The position numbers and the translations under genes are program-made. Positions 1 to 8,529 of a DNA stretch of 64,000 nucleotides are shown in pieces (the stretch's first letter is position 1; each line of letters begins with the position of its first letter). Below the pieces are notes generated by a model. It saw only the letters and a list, made by a program, of their open reading frames with translations, made no database searches and was not told the origin of the DNA. Source of the DNA: Bradyrhizobium sp. BTAi1 (GTDB lineage Bacteria; Pseudomonadota; Alphaproteobacteria; Rhizobiales; Xanthobacteraceae); the NCBI RefSeq assembly GCF_000015165.1, contig NC_009485.1, positions 2,396,001 through 2,460,000 on the forward strand, given 5' to 3'.

Positions 1-2
1 GC

Positions 3-86
3 ATTGCAGCGATCGTCATCGTCCTGAACATCGACACGCGTTCCCTTGTGAGCAGCGCCTTCAGCGCCCGTTACAGCCCACCGTAG
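3..86 (+). CDS. Possible C-terminal end of a gene entering from the left edge
   Basis: The reading frame is open from the window edge to a TAG and encodes 27 residues, starting with a hydrophobic stretch (IAAIVIVLNI) and ending in a basic, proline-containing tail. This would fit the last membrane helix of a membrane protein. It is too short to assign a family, and a chance open frame is possible. The Rsm22-type gene on the other strand ends about 90 bases downstream, so the two would be convergent. Confidence 0.3.
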   Translation: MAAIVIVLNIDTRSLVSSAFSARYSPP

Positions 87-177
87 CAAGCGTGGATTTC
101 TCGCGGGTTTCGCGAAGTCGACAAAATGAGCGACCAACGCCACGCAATCTTAACCATGTCGGGTCGCGGATCTCGGG

Positions 178-1158
178 CTAAGGCGGCGTCACGCCGTCGC
201 CCCAGTCCCAGCGCCGGGCCGCGGCAAAAGCCGGCTTGTCGCGACGGGGAATGCTGACGACGGCCGCGGTGCCATCGGCACGGCACAGCTTCGCCGTCGC
301 ACCGACCTTGGTGACGAGGGGCTGCGCGAGCACGCGGGCGCCCGGCCGTTGCGAGGCCGGCTGGCGCGTCAGGGCGATGAAGCTGAACTTCTCGTCCTCG
401 AACGGGACGTCAGCGCCTTTCAGCTCGCGATGCGCCCGCGAGCGCGCCAGCCGCTGGACGAAGTGGCACCAATCCGGCGCGATCAACGGACACGCCGCCG
501 CATGCGGGCAGGGGGCCGCGACATGGGCTCCCGTTGCGATCAGGCGGTCGCGCGCCGCGATGATGCGCTGATAGCCGGCGGGCGTGCCGGGCTCGACGAT
601 CAGGAGCGTGCCGTTGGTTCGTGCCCATAACGCGTCGATCGTCGCGGCGCGCTCGATCTCGGTCAACTCACCGATCATGTAGCTGGCGATGACGATATCG
701 GCGCGCTCAGCACGGTCCAGCAGCGTCCGCGCCGGGCCGAGCGCGTAGGTGAGACCGCGGAGGCGCGTCGCGTCGTCCGCGAGCGCCATGGCCAGCGAGC
801 GCAAGGCGGGATTGGAATCCATGGCGCTGTACGATGCCAGCGAGGAGAACGCTTCCGCCGCCGCGAAGCTCGCGGTGCCTGGTCCGGCGCCGACATCGAG
901 CAGCGACGCCGGAGCGAAATCCGGGTTTGCCTGCATCAGGGCATTCAGGCTGGCCGCGACGGCGGCGTAGGTCGCCGGCATCCGCACCGTGGCATAAGCG
1001 ATGGCGTCGGCCTCGCTCGTGATCGTCCCGGAATTGCCACCACTGCGATAGGAAGCCGAGATGCGGCCGGCGCGCTCTCCGGCGTCGCGTCGCGACTGTC
1101 CGTGCAGCCTGGCTTCCAAAGCGGACTTCAGCGCCGCCGGCAGATCAGGAGAGATCAT
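178..1158 (-). CDS. Rsm22-family small-subunit-ribosome-associated methyltransferase-like protein
   Basis: A 326-residue protein with a SAM-binding Rossmann motif (LLDVGAGPGT, about residues 85-95) in the middle. A cysteine cluster (APCPHAAACPL followed by WCHF) lies in the C-terminal third. That pairing is typical of the Rsm22 family, associated with small-subunit ribosome assembly in mitochondria and widespread in alphaproteobacteria; the cysteines are thought to bind a metal or Fe-S cluster. Whether it methylates anything is not known from sequence. It is the last gene of the minus-strand run after smc, about 60 bases downstream of it, and could be co-transcribed. The start is the first ATG after the smc stop and gives the usual family length. 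Confidence 0.85.
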   Translation of the reverse strand: MISPDLPAALKSALEARLHGQSRRDAGERAGRISASYRSGGNSGTITSEADAIAYATVRMPATYAAVAASLNALMQANPDFAPASLLDVGAGPGTASFAAAEAFSSLASYSAMDSNPALRSLAMALADDATRLRGLTYALGPARTLLDRAERADIVIASYMIGELTEIERAATIDALWARTNGTLLIVEPGTPAGYQRIIAARDRLIATGAHVAAPCPHAAACPLIAPDWCHFVQRLARSRAHRELKGADVPFEDEKFSFIALTRQPASQRPGARVLAQPLVTKVGATAKLCRADGTAAVVSIPRRDKPAFAAARRWDWGDGVTPP

Positions 1159-1221
1159 CGGTCCTCTCCACGCGTCATCCCGGGCGCCGCTGACGCGGCG
1201 ACCCGGACCGACGGAACAGGA

Positions 1222-4200
1222 TCACGCCACCTGCTGGTCGAGGATCTTCACGGCCTCGTCGAGCGCGACCGAGACGAGCTGCGACACGCCGCGCTCCGCC
1301 ATGGTGACGCCGAACAGCCGGTTCATGCGCGCCATGGTGATCGGGTTGTGGGTGATGATGATGAAACGGGTCTCGGTCGAGCCCTTCATCTCATGCAGCA
1401 GGTTGCAGAAGCGTTCGACGTTGTGGTCGTCGAGCGGCGCGTCGACCTCGTCCAGCACGCAGATCGGCGATGGGTTCGTCAAGAACACCGCGAAGATCAG
1501 CGCCATCGCGGTCAGCGCCTGCTCGCCGCCCGACAGCAGCGACAGCGTCTGCGGCTTCTTGCCCGGCGGCTTGGCGATGATCTCGAGGCCGGCCTCGAGC
1601 GGGTCGTCGCTCTCGATCAGGTGCAGCGCCGCCTCGCCGCCGCCGAACAGCTCGGTGAAGAGACGCTTGAAGTGATCGTTGACGGTCTCGAACGAGGACT
1701 GCAGGCGCTCGCGCGCCTCCTTGTTGAGGCTCTGGATGCCCTGGCGCAGCCGCTTGATGGCCTCGACGAGGTCGTCGCGCTCGGTGGTCAGCGCGGTGTG
1801 CGAACCCTCGACCTCGGTGAGCTCCTCCTCGGCGCGCAGATTGACGGCGCCGAGCCGCTCGCGGTCGCGCCGCAGCTTTTCCAGGGTCTCTTCGATCTCG
1901 TGCAGCGGCGGTAGCTCGGTGTCCGGGCCGATCTCGGCCATGGCGGCGACGGCCTGCGGCTCGCATTCGAGCATGTCGTGGATCTCGCGCTCGACATCGG
2001 CGACGCGACGCTTGGCGCTTTCCAGCCGCTCCTCGGCGCGGGCGGCGGCCTCGCGCGCCTTCGACAATGCTTCCAGCGAGGCCTTGGCGGCGCGATCGGT
2101 GTCGCCCATCGCGGTCTCGGCCTCGGCCAGCGCGTCGGCCGCGACCTGGCGCTCTTCCTCGGCGATGGCGAGCTCGTCGATCAGGGCACTGCGCTTCTCG
2201 GCAAAGATCTCCGGCGCATTCTCCAGCTCGGCACGCTCGTCCTTCACCTCGGCGATGCGCGCCTCGATCGTGGCGATCTGCGAGCCGGCGCCGCGGATGC
2301 GGTTGAACCAGTCGTTGCGCTCGGTGATGATCGCCTGGACGCGGCGGTCGGCGAGTTCGGCTTCGCGGGCCAGCGCCTGGGCCTCGGCGCGGACCTGCGC
2401 CGCGGCGCGGCGCTTGGCCTCGATCTCGGCGCGCACGGCCGCCAGCCGGCCATCGGCTTCGGTGGTCGGCGGCAGCTCCTCAATCGCCTCCAGCGCATTC
2501 TGGTGCAGCTCGGCGATCTCGGCGCGGTCATGGGCCAAGCGGGTGGACGCCTCGACCAGCGCCGATTTGCGCGCCGAATGGCGGTTGATCTCGCGCTCGG
2601 CATTGGCGTGGCGCTCGCGCGCCGAATTGACCTCGCGCTGGGCGGCGCGCCAGGCTTCGCGCGCGGCGCTCTCGGCTGATGTCGCCGCCTTCACCTCGGC
2701 CTCTGCGCTCTCCAGCGCCTGGCGCTTGTTCGTCGCATCGATGCGCGCCTGCTCCAGCTCGGCCTCGATGTCGATCAGGCGGGCGCGCTCGGCAAGACGG
2801 CGGGCCGCGCCGGTCGGCGCATGCGCGGCGGCGATGAAGCCGTCCCAGCGCCAGACGTCGCCTTCCGGCGACACCAGCCGCTGGCCGGTGCGCAGCTGCG
2901 ACACCAGCTGGGCACCGCGATCGCGCGACACGACGCCGATCTGGGCGAGCCGCCGCGACAGCTCCGGCGGCGCCTGGACATAGGCCGCGAGCGGCTCGAC
3001 GCCATCGGGCAGCGCGGGATCGGTGACCTCGGCGCCTGCCACGGTCCAGTGCATCGGCGCGGAGGCATCGACGGGCGCATCGAGATCGTCGCCGAGCACG
3101 GCGCCGAGCGCCTTCTCATAGCCCTTGGCGACGGTGACGCCGTCGATGATCGGCGGCCACAGATTCTTGGTCTCGCTGTTGACCATCTTGGAGATGGTGC
3201 GCGCCTCGGTCTCCAGCCGCTGCGCACGCTTCTCGGCCTCGGCGAGCGGGGCGCGCGAGGCTTCGAGCTTCTGCCGCGCGGCGGCCTGCGCCGACTCGTT
3301 GGTCTGCACCGCGGCCTCGGCCTGCGCCTCGGCCTCTTCGGCCGCTTCGAGCGCGGCCGCGAGCGTGTCGAGGTCGCCGAGATGGGCGGTCTCCTGCGCC
3401 AGCCGCTCCTCGTCGGCGCGGACATTGGCGATGTCCTGGTCGAGGCGGGCCAGCCGGTCGCGATGGCTGCGGACGTTGGCTTCGAGCTGGTTGCGCCGCG
3501 CGGTGAGATCGGCGAGCTGCGTCGTCAGCTCGGTGAACTGGCGCTCGGTCTCGGCGAGCAGCGCCTCGGCCTCGGCGACACGCTCGTCGACGCCGCTGCG
3601 CATCTCGACGCGCGCCTTGATCTCTTCCTTCAGCTCCGCGTCTTCGGTCTCCAGGCGCTGCAGCGCGACCTGGGCATCCTGGTTCTGCTGCTGCTCGCGC
3701 GCGACGTCGGCAGTGAGCTGCATCAGGCGGCGGTCGAGCTCGCCGGCGCGCTCCTTGGCACGCAGCTCCTCGCGGTCGAGTAGGTCGCGGGCATTCTTCA
3801 GCCGCTGCATCGTCGCCGCGGCACGGGCCTCGGCCTCGCGCAGCGCCGGCAGATGCGACGAGCGGATGGCCTGGATGCGGGCCGATTCGGCCTGCTCGCG
3901 GGTCCGCTCCGCCATCTCGCGCACGCTGAGATCGTGCACCCGCGCGGCGTCGTTGAGGTCGGCATGCGCGCCCATCCAGCGCAGATGATAGAGCGTGGCT
4001 TCCGCCTTGCGCACCTTGGCGGCGACCTCGCGATAGCGGATCGCCTGGCGCGCCTGCTTGCGCAGGCCTTCCATCTGGCCGGAGAGCTGGCCGATGACGT
4101 CCTCGACGCGCAGCAGGTTCGTCTCGGCCGCCTTCAGCCGCAGTTCGGCCTCGTGGCGGCGCGCATGCAGGCCGGCGACGCCGGCGGCGTCTTCCAGCAC

Positions 4201-4686
4201 GCGGCGGCGCTGCTCGGGTTTGGCTTGAATGATCTCGCCGATCTTGCCCTGGTGGACCAGCGCCGGTGAGCGCGCGCCGGTGGCGGCGTCGGCGAACAGG
4301 ATCTGCACGTCGCGGGCGCGCACGTCGCGGCCGTTGATGCGATAGACCGAGCCGGCCTCGCGCTCGATGCGGCGCGAGATTTCGAGAATGTCGCGGTCGT
4401 TGACGGCGGCCGGCGCGGTACGATCGCTGTTGTCGATCGTCATCACCACTTCGGCGTGGTTGCGCGCCGGACGGGTGTTCGAGCCGGAGAAGATCACCGC
4501 GTCCATGTCAGCCGCGCGCAGAGATTTGTGCGAGGTCTCGCCCATCGCCCAGCGCAGCGCCTCGACCAGATTCGACTTGCCGCAGCCGTTCGGACCGACG
4601 ACGCCGGTGAGGCCGGGTTCGATCACGAAATCAGTCGGTTCGACGAACGTCTTGAAACCGTGAAGACGAAGACGCGTGAGTTTCAT
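1222..4686 (-). CDS. smc: Chromosome segregation ATPase SMC
   Basis: This 1154-residue protein has the full SMC layout. The N-terminal head carries a Walker A motif (GPNGCGKS, residues 31-38). Two long Ala/Glu/Arg-rich coiled-coil arms flank a hinge around residues 500-630. The C-terminal head carries the ABC signature (LSGGEQALTA) and Walker B (CVLDEVDAPLDD). SMC forms the condensin-like ring with ScpA/ScpB that compacts and segregates the chromosome. The length is normal for the family and no lesion is visible. It follows the dsbA-like gene after a gap of about 250 bases that contains a terminator, so it probably has its own promoter there. The ATG at 4686 starts directly at the conserved MKLTRLRLHGFK. 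Confidence 0.97.
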   Translation of the reverse strand: MKLTRLRLHGFKTFVEPTDFVIEPGLTGVVGPNGCGKSNLVEALRWAMGETSHKSLRAADMDAVIFSGSNTRPARNHAEVVMTIDNSDRTAPAAVNDRDILEISRRIEREAGSVYRINGRDVRARDVQILFADAATGARSPALVHQGKIGEIIQAKPEQRRRVLEDAAGVAGLHARRHEAELRLKAAETNLLRVEDVIGQLSGQMEGLRKQARQAIRYREVAAKVRKAEATLYHLRWMGAHADLNDAARVHDLSVREMAERTREQAESARIQAIRSSHLPALREAEARAAATMQRLKNARDLLDREELRAKERAGELDRRLMQLTADVAREQQQNQDAQVALQRLETEDAELKEEIKARVEMRSGVDERVAEAEALLAETERQFTELTTQLADLTARRNQLEANVRSHRDRLARLDQDIANVRADEERLAQETAHLGDLDTLAAALEAAEEAEAQAEAAVQTNESAQAAARQKLEASRAPLAEAEKRAQRLETEARTISKMVNSETKNLWPPIIDGVTVAKGYEKALGAVLGDDLDAPVDASAPMHWTVAGAEVTDPALPDGVEPLAAYVQAPPELSRRLAQIGVVSRDRGAQLVSQLRTGQRLVSPEGDVWRWDGFIAAAHAPTGAARRLAERARLIDIEAELEQARIDATNKRQALESAEAEVKAATSAESAAREAWRAAQREVNSARERHANAEREINRHSARKSALVEASTRLAHDRAEIAELHQNALEAIEELPPTTEADGRLAAVRAEIEAKRRAAAQVRAEAQALAREAELADRRVQAIITERNDWFNRIRGAGSQIATIEARIAEVKDERAELENAPEIFAEKRSALIDELAIAEEERQVAADALAEAETAMGDTDRAAKASLEALSKAREAAARAEERLESAKRRVADVEREIHDMLECEPQAVAAMAEIGPDTELPPLHEIEETLEKLRRDRERLGAVNLRAEEELTEVEGSHTALTTERDDLVEAIKRLRQGIQSLNKEARERLQSSFETVNDHFKRLFTELFGGGEAALHLIESDDPLEAGLEIIAKPPGKKPQTLSLLSGGEQALTAMALIFAVFLTNPSPICVLDEVDAPLDDHNVERFCNLLHEMKGSTETRFIIITHNPITMARMNRLFGVTMAERGVSQLVSVALDEAVKILDQQVA

Positions 4687-4879
4687 GCACAGATTCTCTG
4701 TTGGCGGGAGACGAATCTCCCAGCCCCGACAATACCATGGAAGGCAATGTCAATGTGGACTGAGTCGCCGGGGGCCGCCCGTTCTAGGGGCCGGACAATG
4801 GCGATGGGCGGCCCGCGGGGCAACCCGTCGGCCCTGCTTTTCCAAGGCTTTCTCGTGGCAACGGGCCCGCCAAACAGAA

Positions 4880-4900
4880 GCGGCCCCACGAAGGGGCCGC
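4880..4900 (-). terminator. Rho-independent terminator downstream of the DsbA-like gene
   Basis: A perfect 8-bp inverted repeat (GCGGCCCC at 4880-4887, GGGGCCGC at 4893-4900) has a 5-base loop. Read on the minus strand it is followed by TTCTGTTT. It lies about 40 bases past the stop of the minus-strand dsbA-like gene and so probably separates its transcription from smc. Confidence 0.75.
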
Positions 4901-4911
4901 GCTGTGTCCTC

Positions 4912-4930
4912 CAGGACTCAGTGAGTCCTG
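4912..4930. repeat. 19-bp palindrome containing two GANTC sites
   Basis: CAGGACTCA at 4912-4920 and TGAGTCCTG at 4922-4930 are perfect reverse complements around one base. Each arm holds a GANTC site, the target of the CcrM methylase encoded at 19.7-20.8 kb. It lies just downstream of the dsbA-like stop and beside the terminator. It may be part of the terminator structure or a methylation-sensitive site; no function can be shown. Confidence 0.5.
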
Positions 4931-4940
4931 CTGATTCGAA

Positions 4941-5597
4941 TCAGCTCTTGAGAAGCGGGTTGATGCGCTTCTGAAACTCCTCGATCGAGGATTCGCCTTT
5001 GATCTTCTCGCCATTGATGAAGAAGGTCGGCGTCGAATCCACTTTAAGAATGTCGCTCGCGTATTTCTGGTCGGCGGCGATCTTGTCGAGCAGCGCCTGG
5101 TCCTTCAGGCAGGCTTCCACCTGCTGCTGGCTGAGTCCGGCCTGCTTGCCGATCCGGGTCAGGGTCTCGGTGGTGTTCTTCACCACCCAGTCGTTCTGAG
5201 AACGGAACAGCATGTCGGTGACGGCAAAATACTTCTGCGCGTCGCCGTTGGCGATGCAGCGCGTCAGCATCGAGCCGGCGGCGGCCTTGATGTCCAGCGG
5301 GAACTCGCGGAAGATGTAGCGCACCTTGCCAGTATCGATGTACTCGGCTTTCAGCTTCGGGAACACGGTGGCGTTGAACGCGGCGCAATGCGGGCAGGTC
5401 ATCGAGGCGTATTCGGTGATGGTCACCGCGGCGTCTGCCGGGCCGAGCGCCATGTCGGGCAGCGACTGCGGCTTGGCGACGTCGGCCGCGCTCTGCGCCA
5501 GGGCCTCCGAGATCAGCCGCAGCGGGGTAAAGCCGGCCAGCGCGGCGAGGCCGGTCAGGGACAGGGCAGCGGTGAAGGCGCGGCGGGTGATGATCAA
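4941..5597 (-). CDS. DsbA-family thiol-disulfide oxidoreductase, Tat-exported
   Basis: This 218-residue periplasmic thioredoxin-fold protein begins with a twin-arginine-like leader (MIITRRAFTAALSLTGLAAL) and has a probable cleavage site after ALAQS. The active site is CPHC (TCPHCAAFN), followed by the DsbA-type helical insertion and a cis-Pro motif (STPTFFINGE). It should catalyse disulfide formation or isomerisation in the periplasm, like other Bradyrhizobium and Rhizobium DsbA/DSBA-like proteins. It lies between the DUF721 gene and smc on the same strand, an arrangement I recall as common in rhizobia. A Tat leader fits a protein folded, or loaded with a partner, before export. Confidence 0.9.
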   Translation of the reverse strand: MIITRRAFTAALSLTGLAALAGFTPLRLISEALAQSAADVAKPQSLPDMALGPADAAVTITEYASMTCPHCAAFNATVFPKLKAEYIDTGKVRYIFREFPLDIKAAAGSMLTRCIANGDAQKYFAVTDMLFRSQNDWVVKNTTETLTRIGKQAGLSQQQVEACLKDQALLDKIAADQKYASDILKVDSTPTFFINGEKIKGESSIEEFQKRINPLLKS

Positions 5598-5716
5598 GGC
5601 TTCTGCTCCGAAATGGGCGCATCTCGCGCCTGAAACACTCGTAACTCGGCTTTTCGCTAGCTTGAAACCCCGTCTGAGGCAATGCCGGGCCGCAAGGCTG
5701 GATCAAACAGCGAACG

Positions 5717-6196
5717 TCAATTTCGCTTGATGGCGGCGCCGAGCCGCGCCAGCGCGTCGCGCAGCGCATCGTCCTCGATCGCCGTCAGGGTCTGCGCCAC
5801 TTTCGAGACCGTCGTCGGATCGGGCGGAGCAGGGCGGCGCTTCACCGGCGGCCGGGTCAGCGGGCCCTGGCGCAGTGCCAGCTTGCCCACCGCGTGCCAG
5901 CCGAAGAAACGGTTGACCCGTTCCAGGATCGCGTCCGACGAATGCTGGATCTCCAGCGCCATCGGCCCCTCGACGCGCAGGATCAAGGTCGCCGGTTCCT
6001 GCGGCTGGCCCTCGACCGGGCGCGGCCATTGCATCTTCAACGGCTGGGCATGCTCGGCAATGTCGCGGCCGGCGATCTCCGGCCAGCGCGTGACCAGCTC
6101 GCGCGCGGCAAAGCCCTGCTTGGCATAGGCGGCCGACAGCACGTCGCCCATCATGAGCGAGAGAGGCTTTGCGGTGAGGCGGCCGGGCTTTGCCAT
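5717..6196 (-). CDS. DUF721 (DciA-like) domain protein
   Basis: This 159-residue protein carries the DUF721 domain in its N-terminal half (LVTRWPEIAGRDIAEHAQPLK). The family includes DciA, the loader of the replicative helicase in bacteria without DnaC, but many alphaproteobacterial members are uncharacterised, so the role is inferred. It is the first gene of the minus-strand group with dsbA and smc, and its start is about 120 bases from the divergent mutY start. The promoters for both directions must lie in that short gap. The conserved core begins near residue 20, which supports the ATG at 6196 (MAKPGRL). Confidence 0.85.
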   Translation of the reverse strand: MAKPGRLTAKPLSLMMGDVLSAAYAKQGFAARELVTRWPEIAGRDIAEHAQPLKMQWPRPVEGQPQEPATLILRVEGPMALEIQHSSDAILERVNRFFGWHAVGKLALRQGPLTRPPVKRRPAPPDPTTVSKVAQTLTAIEDDALRDALARLGAAIKRN

Positions 6197-6314
6197 GATG
6201 AACAGGGTTCTCGCGTGCGATCGTCAACCCGGGCGCGAAGAAAGCCGTGGATGCCGCGGACCAGACCGCTGTCCAATGGGGCGACGATGGCTCCTGACGT
6301 ACTAGATTAAGCCA

Positions 6315-7418
6315 ATGGTGTCATCAGCCCTTCCTTCCAAGCGCAAGAGCCAGCCAGAGAATCGTGCCTCCACCGCGCGCCCCGCGCAACTGCTCGCCTG
6401 GTACGACCGCCACCGCCGGCGGCTGCCGTGGCGCGCGCCGGCCGGGCAGCGCTCCGACCCGTACCGGGTCTGGCTGTCCGAGATCATGCTGCAGCAGACC
6501 ACGGTGAAGGCGGTCGGCCCGTATTTCGAGAAGTTTTTGGCGCGCTGGCCGGACGTCTCCGCGCTCGGCAGCGCCGAGCTCGACGACGTGCTGCGGATGT
6601 GGGCCGGGCTCGGCTATTATTCGCGGGCGCGCAATCTGCATGCCTGCGCCGTCACCGTGCTGCGCGAGCATGGCGGCGTGTTCCCGGACACCGAGGAGGG
6701 GCTGCGCAAGCTGCCCGGCATCGGCCCGTACACCGCGGCGGCGATCGCCGCGATCGCGTTCGATCGGCTGACCATGCCGGTCGACGGCAATATCGAGCGC
6801 GTGGTCTCGCGGCTGTTCGCGGTGGAGGAGGCGCTGCCGCAGGCCAAGCCGCAGATCCAGGCGCTCGCGGCCACTTTGCTGGGGCCGGCGCGCGCCGGCG
6901 ACAGCGCCCAGGCGCTGATGGACCTCGGCGCCACCATCTGCACGCCGAAGAAGCCGGCCTGCTCGCTCTGTCCCTTGAACGAGGATTGCGCCGCGCGCGA
7001 CCGTGGCGACCAGGACACGTTCCCGCGCAAGGCCGCCAAGAAGACCGGCACCCTCCGCCGCGGCGCCGCCTTCGTCGTAACCAGGGGCGACGAACTGCTG
7101 GTCCGCTCGCGCCCCGCCAAGGGCCTGCTCGGCGGCATGACCGAAGTTCCCGGCTCGGACTGGCTGGCCGGCCAGGACGATGCCGACGCGCTGGCGCAAG
7201 CGCCGGAACTCACGAGCGTGAAACGCTGGCACCGCAAGCTCGGTGTCGTCACGCACGTGTTCACGCACTTCCCGCTGGAGCTCGTGGTCTACACCGCAAA
7301 GGTGCCGCCGCGAACAGGCGCCCCCGACGGCATGCGCTGGGTCCCGATCGCAACGCTCGACGGCGAGGCGCTGCCCAACGTGATGCGCAAGGTGGTGGCG
7401 CACGGGCTGGGGGATTAA
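6315..7418 (+). CDS. mutY: A/G-specific adenine DNA glycosylase MutY
   Basis: This 367-residue base-excision repair glycosylase removes adenine opposite 8-oxoguanine. Visible features are SEIMLQQTTVKAV near residue 60, the helix-hairpin-helix with catalytic Asp (LPGIGPYTAAAIAAIAFD...MPVDGN), the four-cysteine Fe-S loop (C-x6-C-x2-C-x5-C in CTPKKPACSLCPLNEDC), and a C-terminal NUDIX-like 8-oxoG recognition domain (SRPAKGLLGGMTEVPG). It diverges from the DUF721 gene. Length and domain order are normal for the family. The ATG at 6315 gives an N-terminal extension of about 20 residues rich in basic and polar residues before the conserved start (LLAWYDRHRRRLPWR). Confidence 0.96.
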   Translation: MVSSALPSKRKSQPENRASTARPAQLLAWYDRHRRRLPWRAPAGQRSDPYRVWLSEIMLQQTTVKAVGPYFEKFLARWPDVSALGSAELDDVLRMWAGLGYYSRARNLHACAVTVLREHGGVFPDTEEGLRKLPGIGPYTAAAIAAIAFDRLTMPVDGNIERVVSRLFAVEEALPQAKPQIQALAATLLGPARAGDSAQALMDLGATICTPKKPACSLCPLNEDCAARDRGDQDTFPRKAAKKTGTLRRGAAFVVTRGDELLVRSRPAKGLLGGMTEVPGSDWLAGQDDADALAQAPELTSVKRWHRKLGVVTHVFTHFPLELVVYTAKVPPRTGAPDGMRWVPIATLDGEALPNVMRKVVAHGLGD

Positions 7419-7487
7419 GCGAGCGGCTGCTGACACAGGGCTGGCAGCAGCGGGCATCTAACACTCGGGCGCACAGAGGAGGCGCCC

Positions 7488-7910
7488 ATGATCGCGACTG
7501 CACTCGACACGCTCGCTCCGCCGCCTTGCGCCAGGCTGCTCGGCTGGCGGCTGCTGGACGCCCGGCCGGCTGACGGCTGGATCAAGATCGGCTTCGACGG
7601 CAAGCCCGAGTTCTGCAATCCCGCCGGCTTAATCCAGGGCGGACTGCTTGCATCGATGTTGGACGACACGATGGGGCCCGCTGTCTTTATCAGGACCGAA
7701 GGTCGGCTCTACACGACGACGGTGAGCATGACCGTCAACTATCTTGCGCCGGCGCAGCCCGGGCCGATCGTTGGCGAGGCGCGCGTGCTGCAACTCGGCA
7801 AGACCATCGCCTTCATGGAGGGACGTCTGACCAGCGGCGATGGCGTCCTGATCGCAACCGCCAGCGCAAGTGCGCGGCTGGTGGAGGCGGCGAAGGCGTT
7901 CGCCAAATAA
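7488..7910 (+). CDS. PaaI-family hot-dog-fold thioesterase
   Basis: This 140-residue single hot-dog domain has the PaaI/YiiD thioesterase pattern: a nucleophile-region loop (FCNPAGLIQGGLLASMLDDTMG) and a long beta strand (YTTTVSMTVNYLAPAQPG). Such enzymes hydrolyse acyl-CoA thioesters, but the substrate cannot be read from sequence. It follows mutY by about 70 bases on the same strand, with a good ribosome-binding site (AGAGGAG) before the ATG at 7488. It could share the mutY transcript or have its own promoter. Confidence 0.88.
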   Translation: MIATALDTLAPPPCARLLGWRLLDARPADGWIKIGFDGKPEFCNPAGLIQGGLLASMLDDTMGPAVFIRTEGRLYTTTVSMTVNYLAPAQPGPIVGEARVLQLGKTIAFMEGRLTSGDGVLIATASASARLVEAAKAFAK

Positions 7911-7993
7911 TGCGACCCTTAAGCTCAAACCACGGGGCGGGCGGGATGCTCCGCTATGTGTTGTTTTCACGAGAACTGTATCCACGTGCTCCA

Positions 7994-8150
7994 CTGTCGT
8001 CCCGGCCTTGAGCCGGGACCCATACCCACAGGGAGTGGTTTGAGGCACGCTGGTCATTGGCATTTTGCCCATCACGACGGCCGCGGCGTCTGGGTCCCGG
8101 ATCGGCGCCGCGCCGCGCTGGGGCGCGTCGCGGCTTGTCCGGGACGACAG
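7994..8150. repeat. Rhizobial palindromic intergenic element
   Basis: A 12-bp perfect inverted repeat (CTGTCGTCCCGG at 7994-8005, CCGGGACGACAG at 8139-8150) encloses a second GTCCCGG-type hairpin. Sequences of this shape recur elsewhere in the window, in degenerate form, at about 13.9 kb and 54 kb. The rest of the gap from 7911 to 8259 holds nothing else recognisable apart from the candidate terminator at 8223-8250. Confidence 0.75.
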
Positions 8151-8222
8151 CGGTGGATGAGGCGGATTCAAAGGCTCGAACAGCGGTTTTGCATGAGCGA
8201 CTGAGACCGAGACCACGTTGAG

Positions 8223-8250
8223 GCGGGGGCCGCAATTCCGCGGTCCCCGC
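8223..8250 (-). terminator. Hairpin after the DUF2798 gene, possible terminator
   Basis: Arms GCGGGGGCCGC (8223-8233) and GCGGTCCCCGC (8240-8250) pair over 11 bp with one G-T wobble around a 6-base loop. It sits just past the stop of the minus-strand DUF2798 gene. No T-run follows on the minus strand, so the terminator assignment is tentative. Confidence 0.45.
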
Positions 8251-8259
8251 TGCTGTCGC

Positions 8260-8529
8260 TCAATTCGTCCTCGGCGCATCCACCACGAGCGCCACGATCC
8301 GCCGCACCAGCGGCAGGACGGCGAGCAGCGTGGGAAACGCGACCAGCCAGGAGAGGCCCCACGCTGCGGGCCAGGTCTCAATGAACGCCTGCGTCGGTCC
8401 AAGACTCTTCAGCGTAGCGATCGCGGACACGACGAACGTCATCAGCACCGAGAGTGTCAGTGGCATGACGATGGCCGCATAGCGCGCCGGCAGTTTTCTG
8501 CGCGCGCGCCGTTCAGCAGATGGTTTCAT
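8260..8529 (-). CDS. DUF2798 small membrane protein
   Basis: An 89-residue protein with a basic N-terminus (MKPSAERRARRKLPARY) and two predicted membrane helices (IVMPLTLSVLMTFVVSAIATL and WGLSWLVAFPTLLAVLPLV). This is the pattern of the DUF2798 family, usually about 75-85 residues and of unknown function. The open frame extends upstream to 8691, but that extension is polar, has no family similarity and runs into repeat sequence. I chose the ATG at 8529 because it starts at the normal family N-terminus. Confidence 0.75.
   Translation of the reverse strand: MKPSAERRARRKLPARYAAIVMPLTLSVLMTFVVSAIATLKSLGPTQAFIETWPAAWGLSWLVAFPTLLAVLPLVRRIVALVVDAPRTN

Noticed and set aside
1679..2983. Long plus-strand frames opposite smc
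   Set aside because: Ser/Arg-rich antisense shadows of the SMC coiled-coil codons; no ribosome-binding site or family similarity.
7911..8259. CRISPR-like repeats in the gap after the thioesterase
   Set aside because: The repeats are inverted pairs of a single element, not direct repeats with regular spacers.
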